Assembly: GCF_038967635.1 (NCBI RefSeq)
Contig: NZ_CP152413.1
Location: 4,461,001-4,525,000 of the forward strand
Direction of reading: 5' to 3'
DNA: 64,000 nt
Source of the DNA: Bradyrhizobium sp. B124
GTDB taxonomy: Bacteria > Pseudomonadota > Alphaproteobacteria > Rhizobiales > Xanthobacteraceae
In this document: in pieces, positions 1-8,297 of the stretch
Layout of the letters: the number at the start of each line of letters is the position of its first letter
Numbering within the stretch: position 1 is the stretch's first letter
Notes under the pieces: model-generated
What the model was told of the DNA's origin: nothing
Database searches by the model: none
Seen by the model: only the letters and a program-made list of their open reading frames with translations
Position numbers and translations under genes: made by a program

Positions 1-1842
1 GATGGTGCCTGCAACATTCATGGTGCCGCCACTCGACACCGCAATGTTGTGCGCCGTGCCGCCAGCGGAGACATTCAGCGTGCCGCTCGACACCGTCAGG
101 TGATCCAGCGCGCCGCCCGAAAGGACATTGACGGTACCGCCGGAGATGCCGGTCCCGGAACCGGTCACGCCGGTGACAACACCACCCGAGAGAACGTTTT
201 CAACGCCGCCGTCATAGACAGCGACATTGCTGAGTACGGTGCCCGACACGTTGAACGTGCCGCCGCTCGAAACACCGACATAGGCCGCCGAGCCACCGGC
301 CAGAACGTTCAGCGTACCGATAACCCCGGTCCCCGAGCTGATGGCGCCGGTGATCAGACCGCCGGACTGCACGTTCTCGACGCCGCCGGCAAACACCATG
401 CCGTTGCTGAGCACGGTGCCCGCGACATTGAACGTGCCGCCGCTCGACACGCCTACAAAGACCGCTGAGCCCCCGGCCAGAAGGTTCAATGTGCCGCCAG
501 CAATGCCGGTCCCTGAGCCGCTGGCTCCGCTGATCAGTCCGCCGGACAACACGGTCTCGACACCGCCCGCCAGGACGCCTGTATTGCTGGTGAGGGTGCC
601 ACCCACGCTGAGCACGCCGCCGCTCGAGACAGTGATGTGGTCGGCGGTGGCGCCGGCTTCGACGATGACCCGCCCGGAATCGCCAACACTCGTCGCCGAG
701 CCGCCGGCGAGAATGTCGAGCAGACCGCCGCCCGAAACTTGCACGCCCGACGCGAGGCCACCCGACGAAACGGTCTCAACGCCGCCGCTGAGCACGAATT
801 GATTGGTGACGATGCCGCTGTCGTTCAGCGCACCGCTGGCATAGACGAACATCGCCGTCGCGGTAGCGCCCGACTGCACGTTCACCGTGCCGCCGGAGAT
901 CGCGGTGCCAAAGCCTCCGGACACACCCTGCACCACGCCGCCCGACAGCACGTTCTCGACGCCGCCGCTAAACACCCCGACCGTGCTCAGCACTGTGCCG
1001 GCGACATTGAAGACACCGCCGCTCGACACCCCAATGTTATATACCGTACCGCCAGCGGAGACATTCAGCGCGCCGCTCGAAACCGTCAGGTGATTCAGTG
1101 CACCACCTGCTAGGACGTTCACGATACCGCCGGATACGCCGGTCCCGGAGCCGGTCACGCCGGTGACGACACCACCGGAGAACACGTTCTCAACACCGCC
1201 GTCGTAGACCGCCACATTGCTGAGCACGGTGCCCGACACGTTGAACGTGCCGCCGCTCGAAACACCAACGAACGCCGCCGAGCCACCGGCCAAAACGTTC
1301 AGTATGCCGCCGGCGGAAACGCCAGTGCCTGAGCTGACCGCCCCCGAAATGAGACCGCCCGACAGTACGTTTTCGACACCGCCGCTACGGACCCCAATCA
1401 TGCTGAGCGTCGTGCCGGCGACGTTGAAGACGCCACCGCTCGAAACCGACAGGAATGAAGCCGAGCCGCCCGCCAGCACATTGACGGTGCCGCCGGAAAT
1501 GCCGGTGCCCGAGCCGATGGCTCCGGAGATGAACCCGCCGGCCTCGATGTTCTCGACGCCGCCGGTGAACACCGCGGTGAAGCTGTTGACGGTCCCCGCC
1601 ACGTTGAGCGTGCCGCCACTCGAGACGGCGAAGCGATCGGCCCCGCCGCCCGCGCTGACGACGGCACTGCCGCCGCTTGAAATCGTGGTCCCTACCGCGT
1701 AGCCGCCGGCGTCGACCAGGAGCTGGCCGCCACTCAGCGTCGTCGAGACTGCCGAGCCCCCGCTGAGGACCTCGAGCGTATTGCCTCCCGTTTCGATTAG
1801 TCCTGAGCTGGTAATACCCGAGCCTACAGACGTCGTGCTCAT
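1..1842 (-). CDS. AIDA-type strand-loop-strand repeat surface protein, C-terminus outside the window
   Basis: The frame is open from the ATG at 1842 to the left edge (614 codons, no stop), so this is a partial gene. Almost the whole visible protein is short repeats built on variants of SSGGTFNVAGTVLS, GGVENVLSGG and GGTVNVLAGGSA, the pattern of autotransporter passenger strand-loop-strand repeats, which fold as a beta-solenoid and are O-heptosylated on Ser/Thr in AIDA-I and TibA. The N-terminus (MSTTSVGSGITSSGLIETGG) has no hydrophobic segment, so no Sec signal is visible; the C-terminus that would show an autotransporter barrel or a type I signal is missing. The upstream gene is a heptosyltransferase of the matching family, and type I secretion genes lie 2.3 kb away. 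Role inferred: glycosylated adhesin or matrix protein. Family assignment is strong; export route is open. Confidence 0.85.
   Translation of the reverse strand, partial: MSTTSVGSGITSSGLIETGGNTLEVLSGGSAVSTTLSGGQLLVDAGGYAVGTTISSGGSAVVSAGGGADRFAVSSGGTLNVAGTVNSFTAVFTGGVENIEAGGFISGAIGSGTGISGGTVNVLAGGSASFLSVSSGGVFNVAGTTLSMIGVRSGGVENVLSGGLISGAVSSGTGVSAGGILNVLAGGSAAFVGVSSGGTFNVSGTVLSNVAVYDGGVENVFSGGVVTGVTGSGTGVSGGIVNVLAGGALNHLTVSSGALNVSAGGTVYNIGVSSGGVFNVAGTVLSTVGVFSGGVENVLSGGVVQGVSGGFGTAISGGTVNVQSGATATAMFVYASGALNDSGIVTNQFVLSGGVETVSSGGLASGVQVSGGGLLDILAGGSATSVGDSGRVIVEAGATADHITVSSGGVLSVGGTLTSNTGVLAGGVETVLSGGLISGASGSGTGIAGGTLNLLAGGSAVFVGVSSGGTFNVAGTVLSNGMVFAGGVENVQSGGLITGAISSGTGVIGTLNVLAGGSAAYVGVSSGGTFNVSGTVLSNVAVYDGGVENVLSGGVVTGVTGSGTGISGGTVNVLSGGALDHLTVSSGTLNVSAGGTAHNIAVSSGGTMNVAGTI
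61..1291 (-). repeat. 990-bp higher-order duplication inside the strand-loop-strand gene
   Basis: The stretch beginning at 61 recurs in near-identical form beginning at 1051, an offset of 990 bp or exactly 330 codons; both copies run for about 240 bp before differences accumulate. This sits on top of the short repeats and points to expansion by unequal recombination. Confidence 0.7.
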
Positions 1843-1851
1843 GGCAGCGTG

Positions 1852-1867
1852 CCCCCCAAAAAAAAAA
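1852..1867 (-). promoter_or_regulatory. Homopolymer T10-G6 tract just upstream of the repeat-protein start
   Basis: Read on the minus strand, ten T followed by six G end nine bases before the ATG at 1842. The G run is the only Shine-Dalgarno-like sequence there. Homopolymers of this size can slip in replication and change ribosome-site spacing. That it does so here is inference. Confidence 0.35.
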
Positions 1868-1887
1868 TGGTCAGTTCTTGAAATAGG

Positions 1888-3198
1888 CTAGAGCTTGAAT
1901 CCAGGAATCGTCCTGATCACCGACTTCACATGGTCCACGGTGATCAGCCTTGTGCACTCGAACTGACGCGGCGTCCCCTTGTGGCGAGGGCACCAGAAAA
2001 AATCCTTGTGGTCGAATCGAACCGCCGGATCGTTCCAGCAGCTGTTGCAGGCGTGATAGTTGATCACGCGGTAGGGCGTAGCAAATTCATTTGTCGGATG
2101 CGTGAAGCCCGCGATCATGACGACCGGGGTGCCGACCGCCCAGGCCAGCCAGGCAAGTCCGCTGGAAAGGCCGATGAAAAAGTCCGCGTGGTTGAGCAGA
2201 TTCGCCCGCTCCTGAATCGGGCGGTCACCGGTCCAGTCCTCCGCGCCGTTCGGAATGTGATTCCATACCAGCTCGTGGCCGTGCGTCGGCTTCTGATCGA
2301 TGCAGATCACGCGATAGCCGGCCTGCTTGAGAAAGCTGGTCAGTTCGCGCCAGCCGTTCGGGTTGTTCCAGTACTTGCATTGCGTGGTGCTCTGGACCGC
2401 GATGCAAACGTAGGGCTCGGCGATGGGCCTTTGATCATCGGCCAGCGAGATGCGCGGCGCCACCTCGGTCGGATCGACGCCGAGGATGTATCCGGCAGTG
2501 CGGTGCAGTCCCACAAAGCGGAAGTCGCACGGCTGGTAGACGAAATTCTTGTCGTCGAAAAACAACCCGACGCTGTACGTCGCGTAATATCGGTCGGTTT
2601 GGATTTCCTCATGCGTGACGAAGTTGATCTCCGGATACGCATCGCGAAACAGCGGAATCAGCTTCTCCGCCATTGCGCAGGTCAGCTTGCAATTGTGAGC
2701 TTTCCTGAACTTCTCCACATAGGGAAACCAGCCGATCGTGTCGCCCAGGGTGCCGACCGGAAGCTGGATCAGGACGTGACGATCCGTCGCGTTGTACTCA
2801 TGCGAGAAGATGACATCCTCGCCCTGCAAGACCTCGATACGGAAACGAATGTAGTAGCGCTTTGAGCTGTTGACGCGTCCGCCCGCGAACTGCGTCTCGA
2901 ACAGGACATTCCCGGTCTCGGCGTCCCAAAGACGCACACGCCAAGGACCTTCGGCTTCGGGACAAACGACCCGGGCGCCGTCGTTGAAGTCGAATCGCAG
3001 TCCTTTGGGACCGACTTGCGTGGGCAGTTCAGCGGCCGCCGGATAGGCACGCTTGGGTGTTTCGGCATCCGGCGCAGCAGCGTCCGGCTTGGCAAGTACG
3101 GCACTGGTCGACCGATCAACGATGACTTTGGGTTGGTCGGCCACATGGTCAATCGGACGCTTCAGCCCGATCGCCGGCGCGACGGCAATCGCATTCAC
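1888..3198 (-). CDS. Autotransporter-type O-heptosyltransferase (Aah/TibC family)
   Basis: A 436-residue cytoplasmic glycosyltransferase of the bacterial autotransporter heptosyltransferase family, which transfers heptose from an ADP-heptose donor to Ser/Thr of strand-loop-strand repeats. Visible support: the GT-B core with IQLPVGTLGDTIGWFPYVEK near residue 150, VCIAVQSTTQCKYWNNPNGW near 270, and a C-terminal cluster of four cysteines at about 384, 387, 403 and 415 (CNSC, WC, FEC), which fits the iron-binding cysteine finger of TibC-like enzymes. The first 70 residues are low-complexity. The start is a GTG at 3198 preceded by GGGGATATTC. The gene ends 45 bases before the repeat-protein start, on the same strand, so enzyme and presumed substrate form a pair. 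No signal or membrane segment is seen. Confidence 0.85.
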   Translation of the reverse strand: MNAIAVAPAIGLKRPIDHVADQPKVIVDRSTSAVLAKPDAAAPDAETPKRAYPAAAELPTQVGPKGLRFDFNDGARVVCPEAEGPWRVRLWDAETGNVLFETQFAGGRVNSSKRYYIRFRIEVLQGEDVIFSHEYNATDRHVLIQLPVGTLGDTIGWFPYVEKFRKAHNCKLTCAMAEKLIPLFRDAYPEINFVTHEEIQTDRYYATYSVGLFFDDKNFVYQPCDFRFVGLHRTAGYILGVDPTEVAPRISLADDQRPIAEPYVCIAVQSTTQCKYWNNPNGWRELTSFLKQAGYRVICIDQKPTHGHELVWNHIPNGAEDWTGDRPIQERANLLNHADFFIGLSSGLAWLAWAVGTPVVMIAGFTHPTNEFATPYRVINYHACNSCWNDPAVRFDHKDFFWCPRHKGTPRQFECTRLITVDHVKSVIRTIPGFKL

Positions 3199-3345
3199 GA
3201 ATATCCCCTGCCCTAAAATATAAAGACCGCTAAAAATGCGGGCAGAAGGTAAGCGAGATTGACAACCGCGTCAACGGACGAAAACCTTAGCGAGTACCCC
3301 CTCTCGCGGCCGCTCCGGAACCGCAGAAACAAAGAAACACAAGCG

Positions 3346-4149
3346 ATGAGCCGCAATCCCAGCAAGGTCCCATTTGTGATCGCAGCGTCGGCGCATGGCC
3401 CGCTGATCGTCAACCGGCTGGACTACCACACCGCGGGCGACCATATCTTTGGCGTGGGGATTCAGATCCTCGAGCACGGCGCCTTCGACGTCACTGAAAT
3501 CGAACTTACGAAGGGTCTTCTTGCACTGCGAAGAACCTACCGAGGGGATGGCGTGGTGGCCATCGACTGCGGGGCGAACATCGGCGTTCACACCATCGAA
3601 TGGTCCAAGCAAATGGACGGCTGGGGTTCGGTCCTTGCCATCGAGGCGCAGGAGCGGGTCTACTACGCCCTTGCCGGCAACATCGCCATCAACAACTGCT
3701 TCAACGCGCGGGCGATGCACGCGGTTATTTCGTCGGAAACCGGCAAGACCTGGGTGCCGACCTTAAGCCATCAGGAACCCGCCAGCTTCGGAAGTCTGGA
3801 GGTGACGCAACGCCCCGGCACGGAGCAGATCGGCCAGAAGATCGATTATTCCGAGGCCAAAGGCTCTGAGACGACGATGATCACCCTGGACTCCCTGAAT
3901 CTGAGCCGCTGCGATCTGATCAAGATCGACGTCGAAGGGATGGAGTTGAAGGTGCTGGAAGGAGCCAGCGCCACGATCCGGCAGCATCACCCCGTCATTC
4001 ATGCGGAATTCATCAAGACCGACAAGGCCGCACTGGTTCGCAAGCTGAACGATCATGGATACCGGACCTACGACGCGGGGCAAAACTGCCTTGCGATCCA
4101 TGAATCCGACCCGACCCTGAGCCACGTGGAATCGCGAACCACGTCATGA
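3346..4149 (+). CDS. FkbM-family methyltransferase
   Basis: A 267-residue SAM-dependent methyltransferase of the FkbM type. Motif I is seen in VVAIDCGANIGVHTIEWSKQ, the acidic strand in VLAIEAQERV, and the FkbM signature in DLIKIDVEGMELKVLEGA near residue 195. FkbM enzymes usually O-methylate sugars or polyketides. It is divergent from the heptosyltransferase and convergent with the HlyD-like gene, so its substrate may be a surface glycan, but that is inference. A longer reading frame opens with TTG at 3259; I prefer the ATG at 3346 because the added N-terminus looks non-coding and the TTG lacks a ribosome site. Confidence 0.8.
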   Translation: MSRNPSKVPFVIAASAHGPLIVNRLDYHTAGDHIFGVGIQILEHGAFDVTEIELTKGLLALRRTYRGDGVVAIDCGANIGVHTIEWSKQMDGWGSVLAIEAQERVYYALAGNIAINNCFNARAMHAVISSETGKTWVPTLSHQEPASFGSLEVTQRPGTEQIGQKIDYSEAKGSETTMITLDSLNLSRCDLIKIDVEGMELKVLEGASATIRQHHPVIHAEFIKTDKAALVRKLNDHGYRTYDAGQNCLAIHESDPTLSHVESRTTS

Positions 4150-4170
4150 CGGCCTGACCGCCGAATTCTT

Positions 4171-5583
4171 TCACCGCTCGCGGAGAGCATCCTGCCGGTA
4201 GCGCATGATCGGCGACAGCAAATAGCTCATGATGCTGCGGGCGCCCGTCCTGATTTGGACGGTTACGGTCATTCCCGGTGAAAGGTTGATCTCCTTGTCA
4301 TCGACGACCATCTTGGTCCGGTCGATCGAGACATGCGCGATATACACCGGCCCCTGCCCCTTTGGCTCGCTGCTTTCCTCCGGCGCTCCGCCATTGGGCT
4401 CGCGGGCTGGATCCCGCGCCTTGTCGCGGGAGACGGAATCGGGCGAGACGCTGACGATCTTGCCGTGCAGCAGGCCGTAGCGCGTGAAGTTGAAGGTATC
4501 GACCTTGATTTCGGCGTCCTGGCCGGGGTGCACGAAGCCGATATCGCGATTTGAAACCATCGCTTCGATTTCAAACAGATTGTCGCTGGGTACGACGACC
4601 GCGAGCGTCTGGGCGGCGGTTGCGACGCCGCCGACCGTGTGCACGGCCAGTTGCTGCACCACGCCATCGATGGGGGCGGCAAGTTTTTGAAGGCTGGTCC
4701 GGTGCTCAGCTTTGGACACTTCGTCCTTGAGGCTGCCAGCCTTCTGCGTCGCCTTGGCGAGATCATCGTACAGGCGGTGCCGGTATTCCGAGACAAGCTT
4801 GGCGCGCGTCTCTGCGAGCGCGGCGACGGCCGCGTTGGCCTCCTCGAGCTTGCTCCGTTGCACCAGGACGTCCTGCTGCATCCCGACGAGTTCCTGGAGC
4901 TCCTGCAAGTATTGCAGCTTTGAACCGTACTCCCTATCCGCCAGGTACTTGCGAACGCCGACCCGCTCCTGCAGGACCGGCAGTAGAGCTTCAATCTTGG
5001 CGATGCTGGCGTCGATCGTTTTGGTCTCCGCGACCTTCTGCACCCGCTGCCGATCCAGTTCCGACAATTTGGCGCGCTGCTCGGAATCCTGACTGCGCAG
5101 GTACTCCAGATGCATCTGGATCAACGCGGGCGGCGTGTCGGCCGGTGCGCCGTCAAGCGCGTCGGTGTTTCCGTCGAGCGCCGAACGGGCGCGTGAAATA
5201 TCCAGCTGTGACGCGAGAAGATCGTTCTTCAGGTGCTGAAACTCCGCCTGATTGCTGGTCGGATCCAGCTCGATCAGAATCTCGCCTGCCTTGACCCTTT
5301 GACCGTCGCGGACGTGAATGGCCCGCACCACTCCGATCTCCAGCGGCTGAACCAGCTTGACACGGTCGCCCGGTACGATCTTTCCAGGTGCTGAGGCAAC
5401 GATGTCGATCTTGCCGAGAGCTGCCCACGCCACGGCACAGCAGAACAGGGCAGCAAGCAGGACGGCGGTCAACCTGGCGGTGGGAGATGGCGGCGTCTCG
5501 ACAATTTCGAGGGCGGCCGGCAGGAAGGCCAGCTCGTCCCGGGTTTTGCCCCCGACCGCGACCAGTTCACGAGCCGACTTCAT
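4171..5583 (-). CDS. Type I secretion periplasmic adaptor, HlyD family
   Basis: A 470-residue membrane fusion protein linking an inner-membrane ABC exporter to an outer-membrane TolC-type channel. It has a short cytoplasmic N-terminus, one transmembrane segment (TAVLLAALFCCAVAWAALG, about residues 39-57), a lipoyl-like half (GKIVPGDRVKLVQPLEIGVV), a long coiled-coil region from about 115 to 300, and the C-terminal HlyD beta-barrel with GMTVTVQIRTGARSIMSYLL. Length fits the type I adaptor family (about 430-480). Its start overlaps the end of the ABC exporter gene by 17 bp, so the two are co-transcribed. No TolC gene is present in the window. The presumed cargo includes the nearby repeat proteins and perhaps the GH16 enzyme. 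Confidence 0.93.
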   Translation of the reverse strand: MKSARELVAVGGKTRDELAFLPAALEIVETPPSPTARLTAVLLAALFCCAVAWAALGKIDIVASAPGKIVPGDRVKLVQPLEIGVVRAIHVRDGQRVKAGEILIELDPTSNQAEFQHLKNDLLASQLDISRARSALDGNTDALDGAPADTPPALIQMHLEYLRSQDSEQRAKLSELDRQRVQKVAETKTIDASIAKIEALLPVLQERVGVRKYLADREYGSKLQYLQELQELVGMQQDVLVQRSKLEEANAAVAALAETRAKLVSEYRHRLYDDLAKATQKAGSLKDEVSKAEHRTSLQKLAAPIDGVVQQLAVHTVGGVATAAQTLAVVVPSDNLFEIEAMVSNRDIGFVHPGQDAEIKVDTFNFTRYGLLHGKIVSVSPDSVSRDKARDPAREPNGGAPEESSEPKGQGPVYIAHVSIDRTKMVVDDKEINLSPGMTVTVQIRTGARSIMSYLLSPIMRYRQDALRER

Positions 5584-7708
5584 GGATCCCCGCCTGTATC
5601 CGGTACAGCGACGCGTATCTTCCGCCTGTGCTCAGCAACTCCTCATGGGATCCCTGTTCGACGAGCCGGCCGCGATCAATGGTGATGATCCGATCGGTGC
5701 GCCTGACAGCGGACAGACGATGTGCAATGACAAAAACCGTTCGTCCCTTCACGATCCGGTTCATGTTGTCCTGAATGACCCTTTCGCTTTCGTAGTCCAG
5801 CGAACTGGTCGCTTCGTCGAAGATCAGGATGCGGGGATCGGTGATAAGGGCCCGCGCGATCGCGATGCGTTGCCGCTGCCCCCCCGACAGGCTGGAGCCG
5901 CGCTCGCCGACGACGGTGTCGTAGCCTTCCGGCAGTTCCAGAATGAATTCGTGAGCTCCCGCGAGCTGAGCTGCGGCGACCACTTTCTCCATCGGAGCGG
6001 CCGGGTCGGCGAGCGCGATGTTTTCCCGTACGCTGCGATTGAACAACACGTTTTCCTGCAGGACGACGCCGACCTGGCGACGCAACCAGGCCGGATCGAC
6101 CATCGCAAGGTCAATCCCGTCGACAAGGACCCTGCCCTTCTCCGGAACGTAAAGGCGCTGAACGAGCTTCGTGAAGGTGCTCTTGCCCGAACCGGACGGA
6201 CCGACGATGCCGACGACCTGGCCGGCCGGAATGCTGATGTTGATGTCGTGCAGCACCTCGGGTCCATCCACCCGATAGCGGAAGGACACGTGCTCAAGGG
6301 TGACCTGACCCTTGATGGGCGGCGGCACGGCGCGACCGGGGCTGAACGTCTGCTCCGCCGGCGTATTCAGGATGTCGCCGAGCCGCGCGACGGAGAGCCT
6401 GGCCTGATGGAAGTCCTGCCAGAGCTGCGCCAGCCTCAGAACCGGTGCGCTCACGCGTGACGAGAACATGTTGAAGGCGATCAGCTCGCCCACCGTGAGG
6501 CTTCCGTCGATCACCAGCTTGGCGCCGGCGTAAAGGATCACCGCGGTGACGAGCTTGCTCACGAACTGAACCGATTGGCTCGCGACATTCGCCAGGCTGA
6601 GCACGCGGAAGCTGGCCGCCACGTATCCGGCAAGCTGCTCCTCCCAGCGGCGCTGCATCTGCGGTTCGAGCGCCATGGCCTTAATGGTCTCGACACCGGT
6701 CACGCTCTCGACGAGAAAGGCCTGGTTTTCGGCCCCGCGCTCGAATTTGGTATCCAGCCGCTGACGGAACATCGGCGTCGCGCCGGCCGAGATGCCGACA
6801 TAGAGCGGGAAGGATCCAAGCACGATCCAGGTCAGGATCGGCGAGTAGATAAACATCACCGCGATGAAAACGACGGTGAAGAACAGGTCTATCACGACCG
6901 TCAGCGCGGAGCCGGTCAGGAAGTTGCGAATGTTCTCCAGCTCGCGGACCCGCGCAACCGAGTCGCCAACCCGGCGAGCCTGAAAATAGGCAATGGGCAG
7001 CCCGATGAGGTGCCGAAACAAGCGGGCTCCCAGTTCGACATCGATCCGGTTGGTCACGTGGGAGAACAGGTAGGTCCTCAGTATCGCGAGGGCTGTCTCA
7101 AAAGCCGCGATGCCGATCAACCCCACGACGAGCACGTCGAGTGTGCTGAGTGTGTGATTAACCAGGACCTTGTCGATCACCACCTGAAAGAACAGCGGCG
7201 ACACCAGAGCAAACAGCTGCAAGAAGAACGAGGCGATCAACACCTCCACGAAATGGTAGCGATATTTGTGGATTGCCCCCAGAAACCACGACAGGTCAAA
7301 GCGGCGTGCAAGATTGACCAGTCCCGCCCGCCGGCTCACCAGGATCAGCTTGCCGGTCCACACCGCTTCCAGTTCGGCCCTGGTGATCAACTCCGGGCGC
7401 TCTGACAGAGGGGATTGAACGAGGATCTTGTCTGCGCCCACCTTGGCGAGGATCAGATGGCCGCCGTCGCGCAACAGCGCGATGGCAGGAAGCGGGACCT
7501 TCTCGAGCCTTAACCAGTTGGTGGTCAGCTCGCGGGCCTTGACGCCGGTCGAGCGCGCGTACCGCAGCATCTCCGGCGTTCCGAATGGGCCATTGCCGAC
7601 TTGGTGACGAATCTGGTCGACATCGGCCGGGATGCCGTGAAAACGCAGCAGCATCGCGAGCCCAACGATCCCGCTGTCTGCTGTCGTACCGCTCCGCGTT
7701 TCAATCAT
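5567..7708 (-). CDS. Type I secretion ABC exporter, HlyB family (permease plus ATPase)
   Basis: A 713-residue ABC transporter that energises type I export. Order: an N-terminal C39-like domain (residues 1-125) that lacks the catalytic cysteine expected of a true C39 peptidase (TTADSGIVGLAMLLRFHGIP has no Cys), so it should bind rather than cleave cargo; a six-helix membrane domain (about 150-420); and an ATPase domain with Walker A GPSGSGKST near 504, signature LSGGQRQRIAIARAL near 608, Walker B RILIFDEATSSLD near 626 and switch histidine VIAHRLS. This is the HlyB arrangement used for non-leader RTX-like or repeat substrates. First gene of a two-gene unit with the HlyD adaptor. The ATG at 7708 follows GCGAG. 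Confidence 0.93.
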   Translation of the reverse strand: MIETRSGTTADSGIVGLAMLLRFHGIPADVDQIRHQVGNGPFGTPEMLRYARSTGVKARELTTNWLRLEKVPLPAIALLRDGGHLILAKVGADKILVQSPLSERPELITRAELEAVWTGKLILVSRRAGLVNLARRFDLSWFLGAIHKYRYHFVEVLIASFFLQLFALVSPLFFQVVIDKVLVNHTLSTLDVLVVGLIGIAAFETALAILRTYLFSHVTNRIDVELGARLFRHLIGLPIAYFQARRVGDSVARVRELENIRNFLTGSALTVVIDLFFTVVFIAVMFIYSPILTWIVLGSFPLYVGISAGATPMFRQRLDTKFERGAENQAFLVESVTGVETIKAMALEPQMQRRWEEQLAGYVAASFRVLSLANVASQSVQFVSKLVTAVILYAGAKLVIDGSLTVGELIAFNMFSSRVSAPVLRLAQLWQDFHQARLSVARLGDILNTPAEQTFSPGRAVPPPIKGQVTLEHVSFRYRVDGPEVLHDINISIPAGQVVGIVGPSGSGKSTFTKLVQRLYVPEKGRVLVDGIDLAMVDPAWLRRQVGVVLQENVLFNRSVRENIALADPAAPMEKVVAAAQLAGAHEFILELPEGYDTVVGERGSSLSGGQRQRIAIARALITDPRILIFDEATSSLDYESERVIQDNMNRIVKGRTVFVIAHRLSAVRRTDRIITIDRGRLVEQGSHEELLSTGGRYASLYRIQAGIHEVGS

Positions 7709-7871
7709 CTCGCGATTTAATCTGCTCAGTAGCTGAAAATAACTGCAGTCGAAGGTGAGCCGAATTGCCGTGAGCGCGCCCCGCCCCTGCTCCTCGGCCT
7801 CGCCGTCAGCGCAAACTGACTATTCGTAACGAACCGACAGAGCAGCAAATGAATATGACAGGCAGAGTACT

Positions 7872-7991
7872 ATGGCTCTCCGGCGAGATGCAATTGGCGT
7901 TATCAACGGCCAGGCCGAATTCGCGAGCGACATCATGCCGATCCTGGAGTCCATCGTGGAACCGTTCGGAAATCCGAACCAGGCTCCGTAG
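7872..7991 (+). CDS. Possible 39-residue small ORF in the 7709-8297 spacer
   Basis: The 589-bp spacer between the ABC exporter and the 1000-residue repeat gene holds this short frame. It begins MALRRDAIGVINGQAEF and ends NPNQAP, has G/C-rich third positions, and has AGGCAG about six bases before the ATG. It matches nothing I recognise. It could be a real small protein or the tail of a lost gene. Otherwise I see nothing firm in this spacer, which must hold the promoters for both flanking transcripts. Confidence 0.25.
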   Translation: MALRRDAIGVINGQAEFASDIMPILESIVEPFGNPNQAP

Positions 7992-8297
7992 TCTTACGGA
8001 TCGTGGCCACGCGATATGGCTGTCACCGGGATCACAGGGATGATCGCGTAGGCCTTATCGCGTATAAGAGGGTCATGCCCTTCCGATCTTGCAGCATGCA
8101 AAGAATGGCCCGGACTCTGTGTGATGCCCCAAGGTGATGAGCCGAGCCAATCTCGCCAGAGGCGCTGGATACCAACAGCCTCCACGCACCGCCTTGTCCG
8201 GGGCCGGCCATTTGTCGTCTATTAACCACCCAGTGACTGGTCAGCATGAATATTATCAATTATTGCCACGCTACCATAGATTGAAAGCTCGACCAAG

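Noticed and set aside
49..1702. Several plus-strand frames of 140-160 codons
   Set aside because: They are antisense to the strand-loop-strand gene and reflect its G/C-rich repeats; their translations are repetitive Pro/Arg-rich with no domain.
1..1842. Possible CRISPR array
   Set aside because: The repeats are contiguous, in frame and translate to a known protein repeat; there are no unique spacers of constant length.
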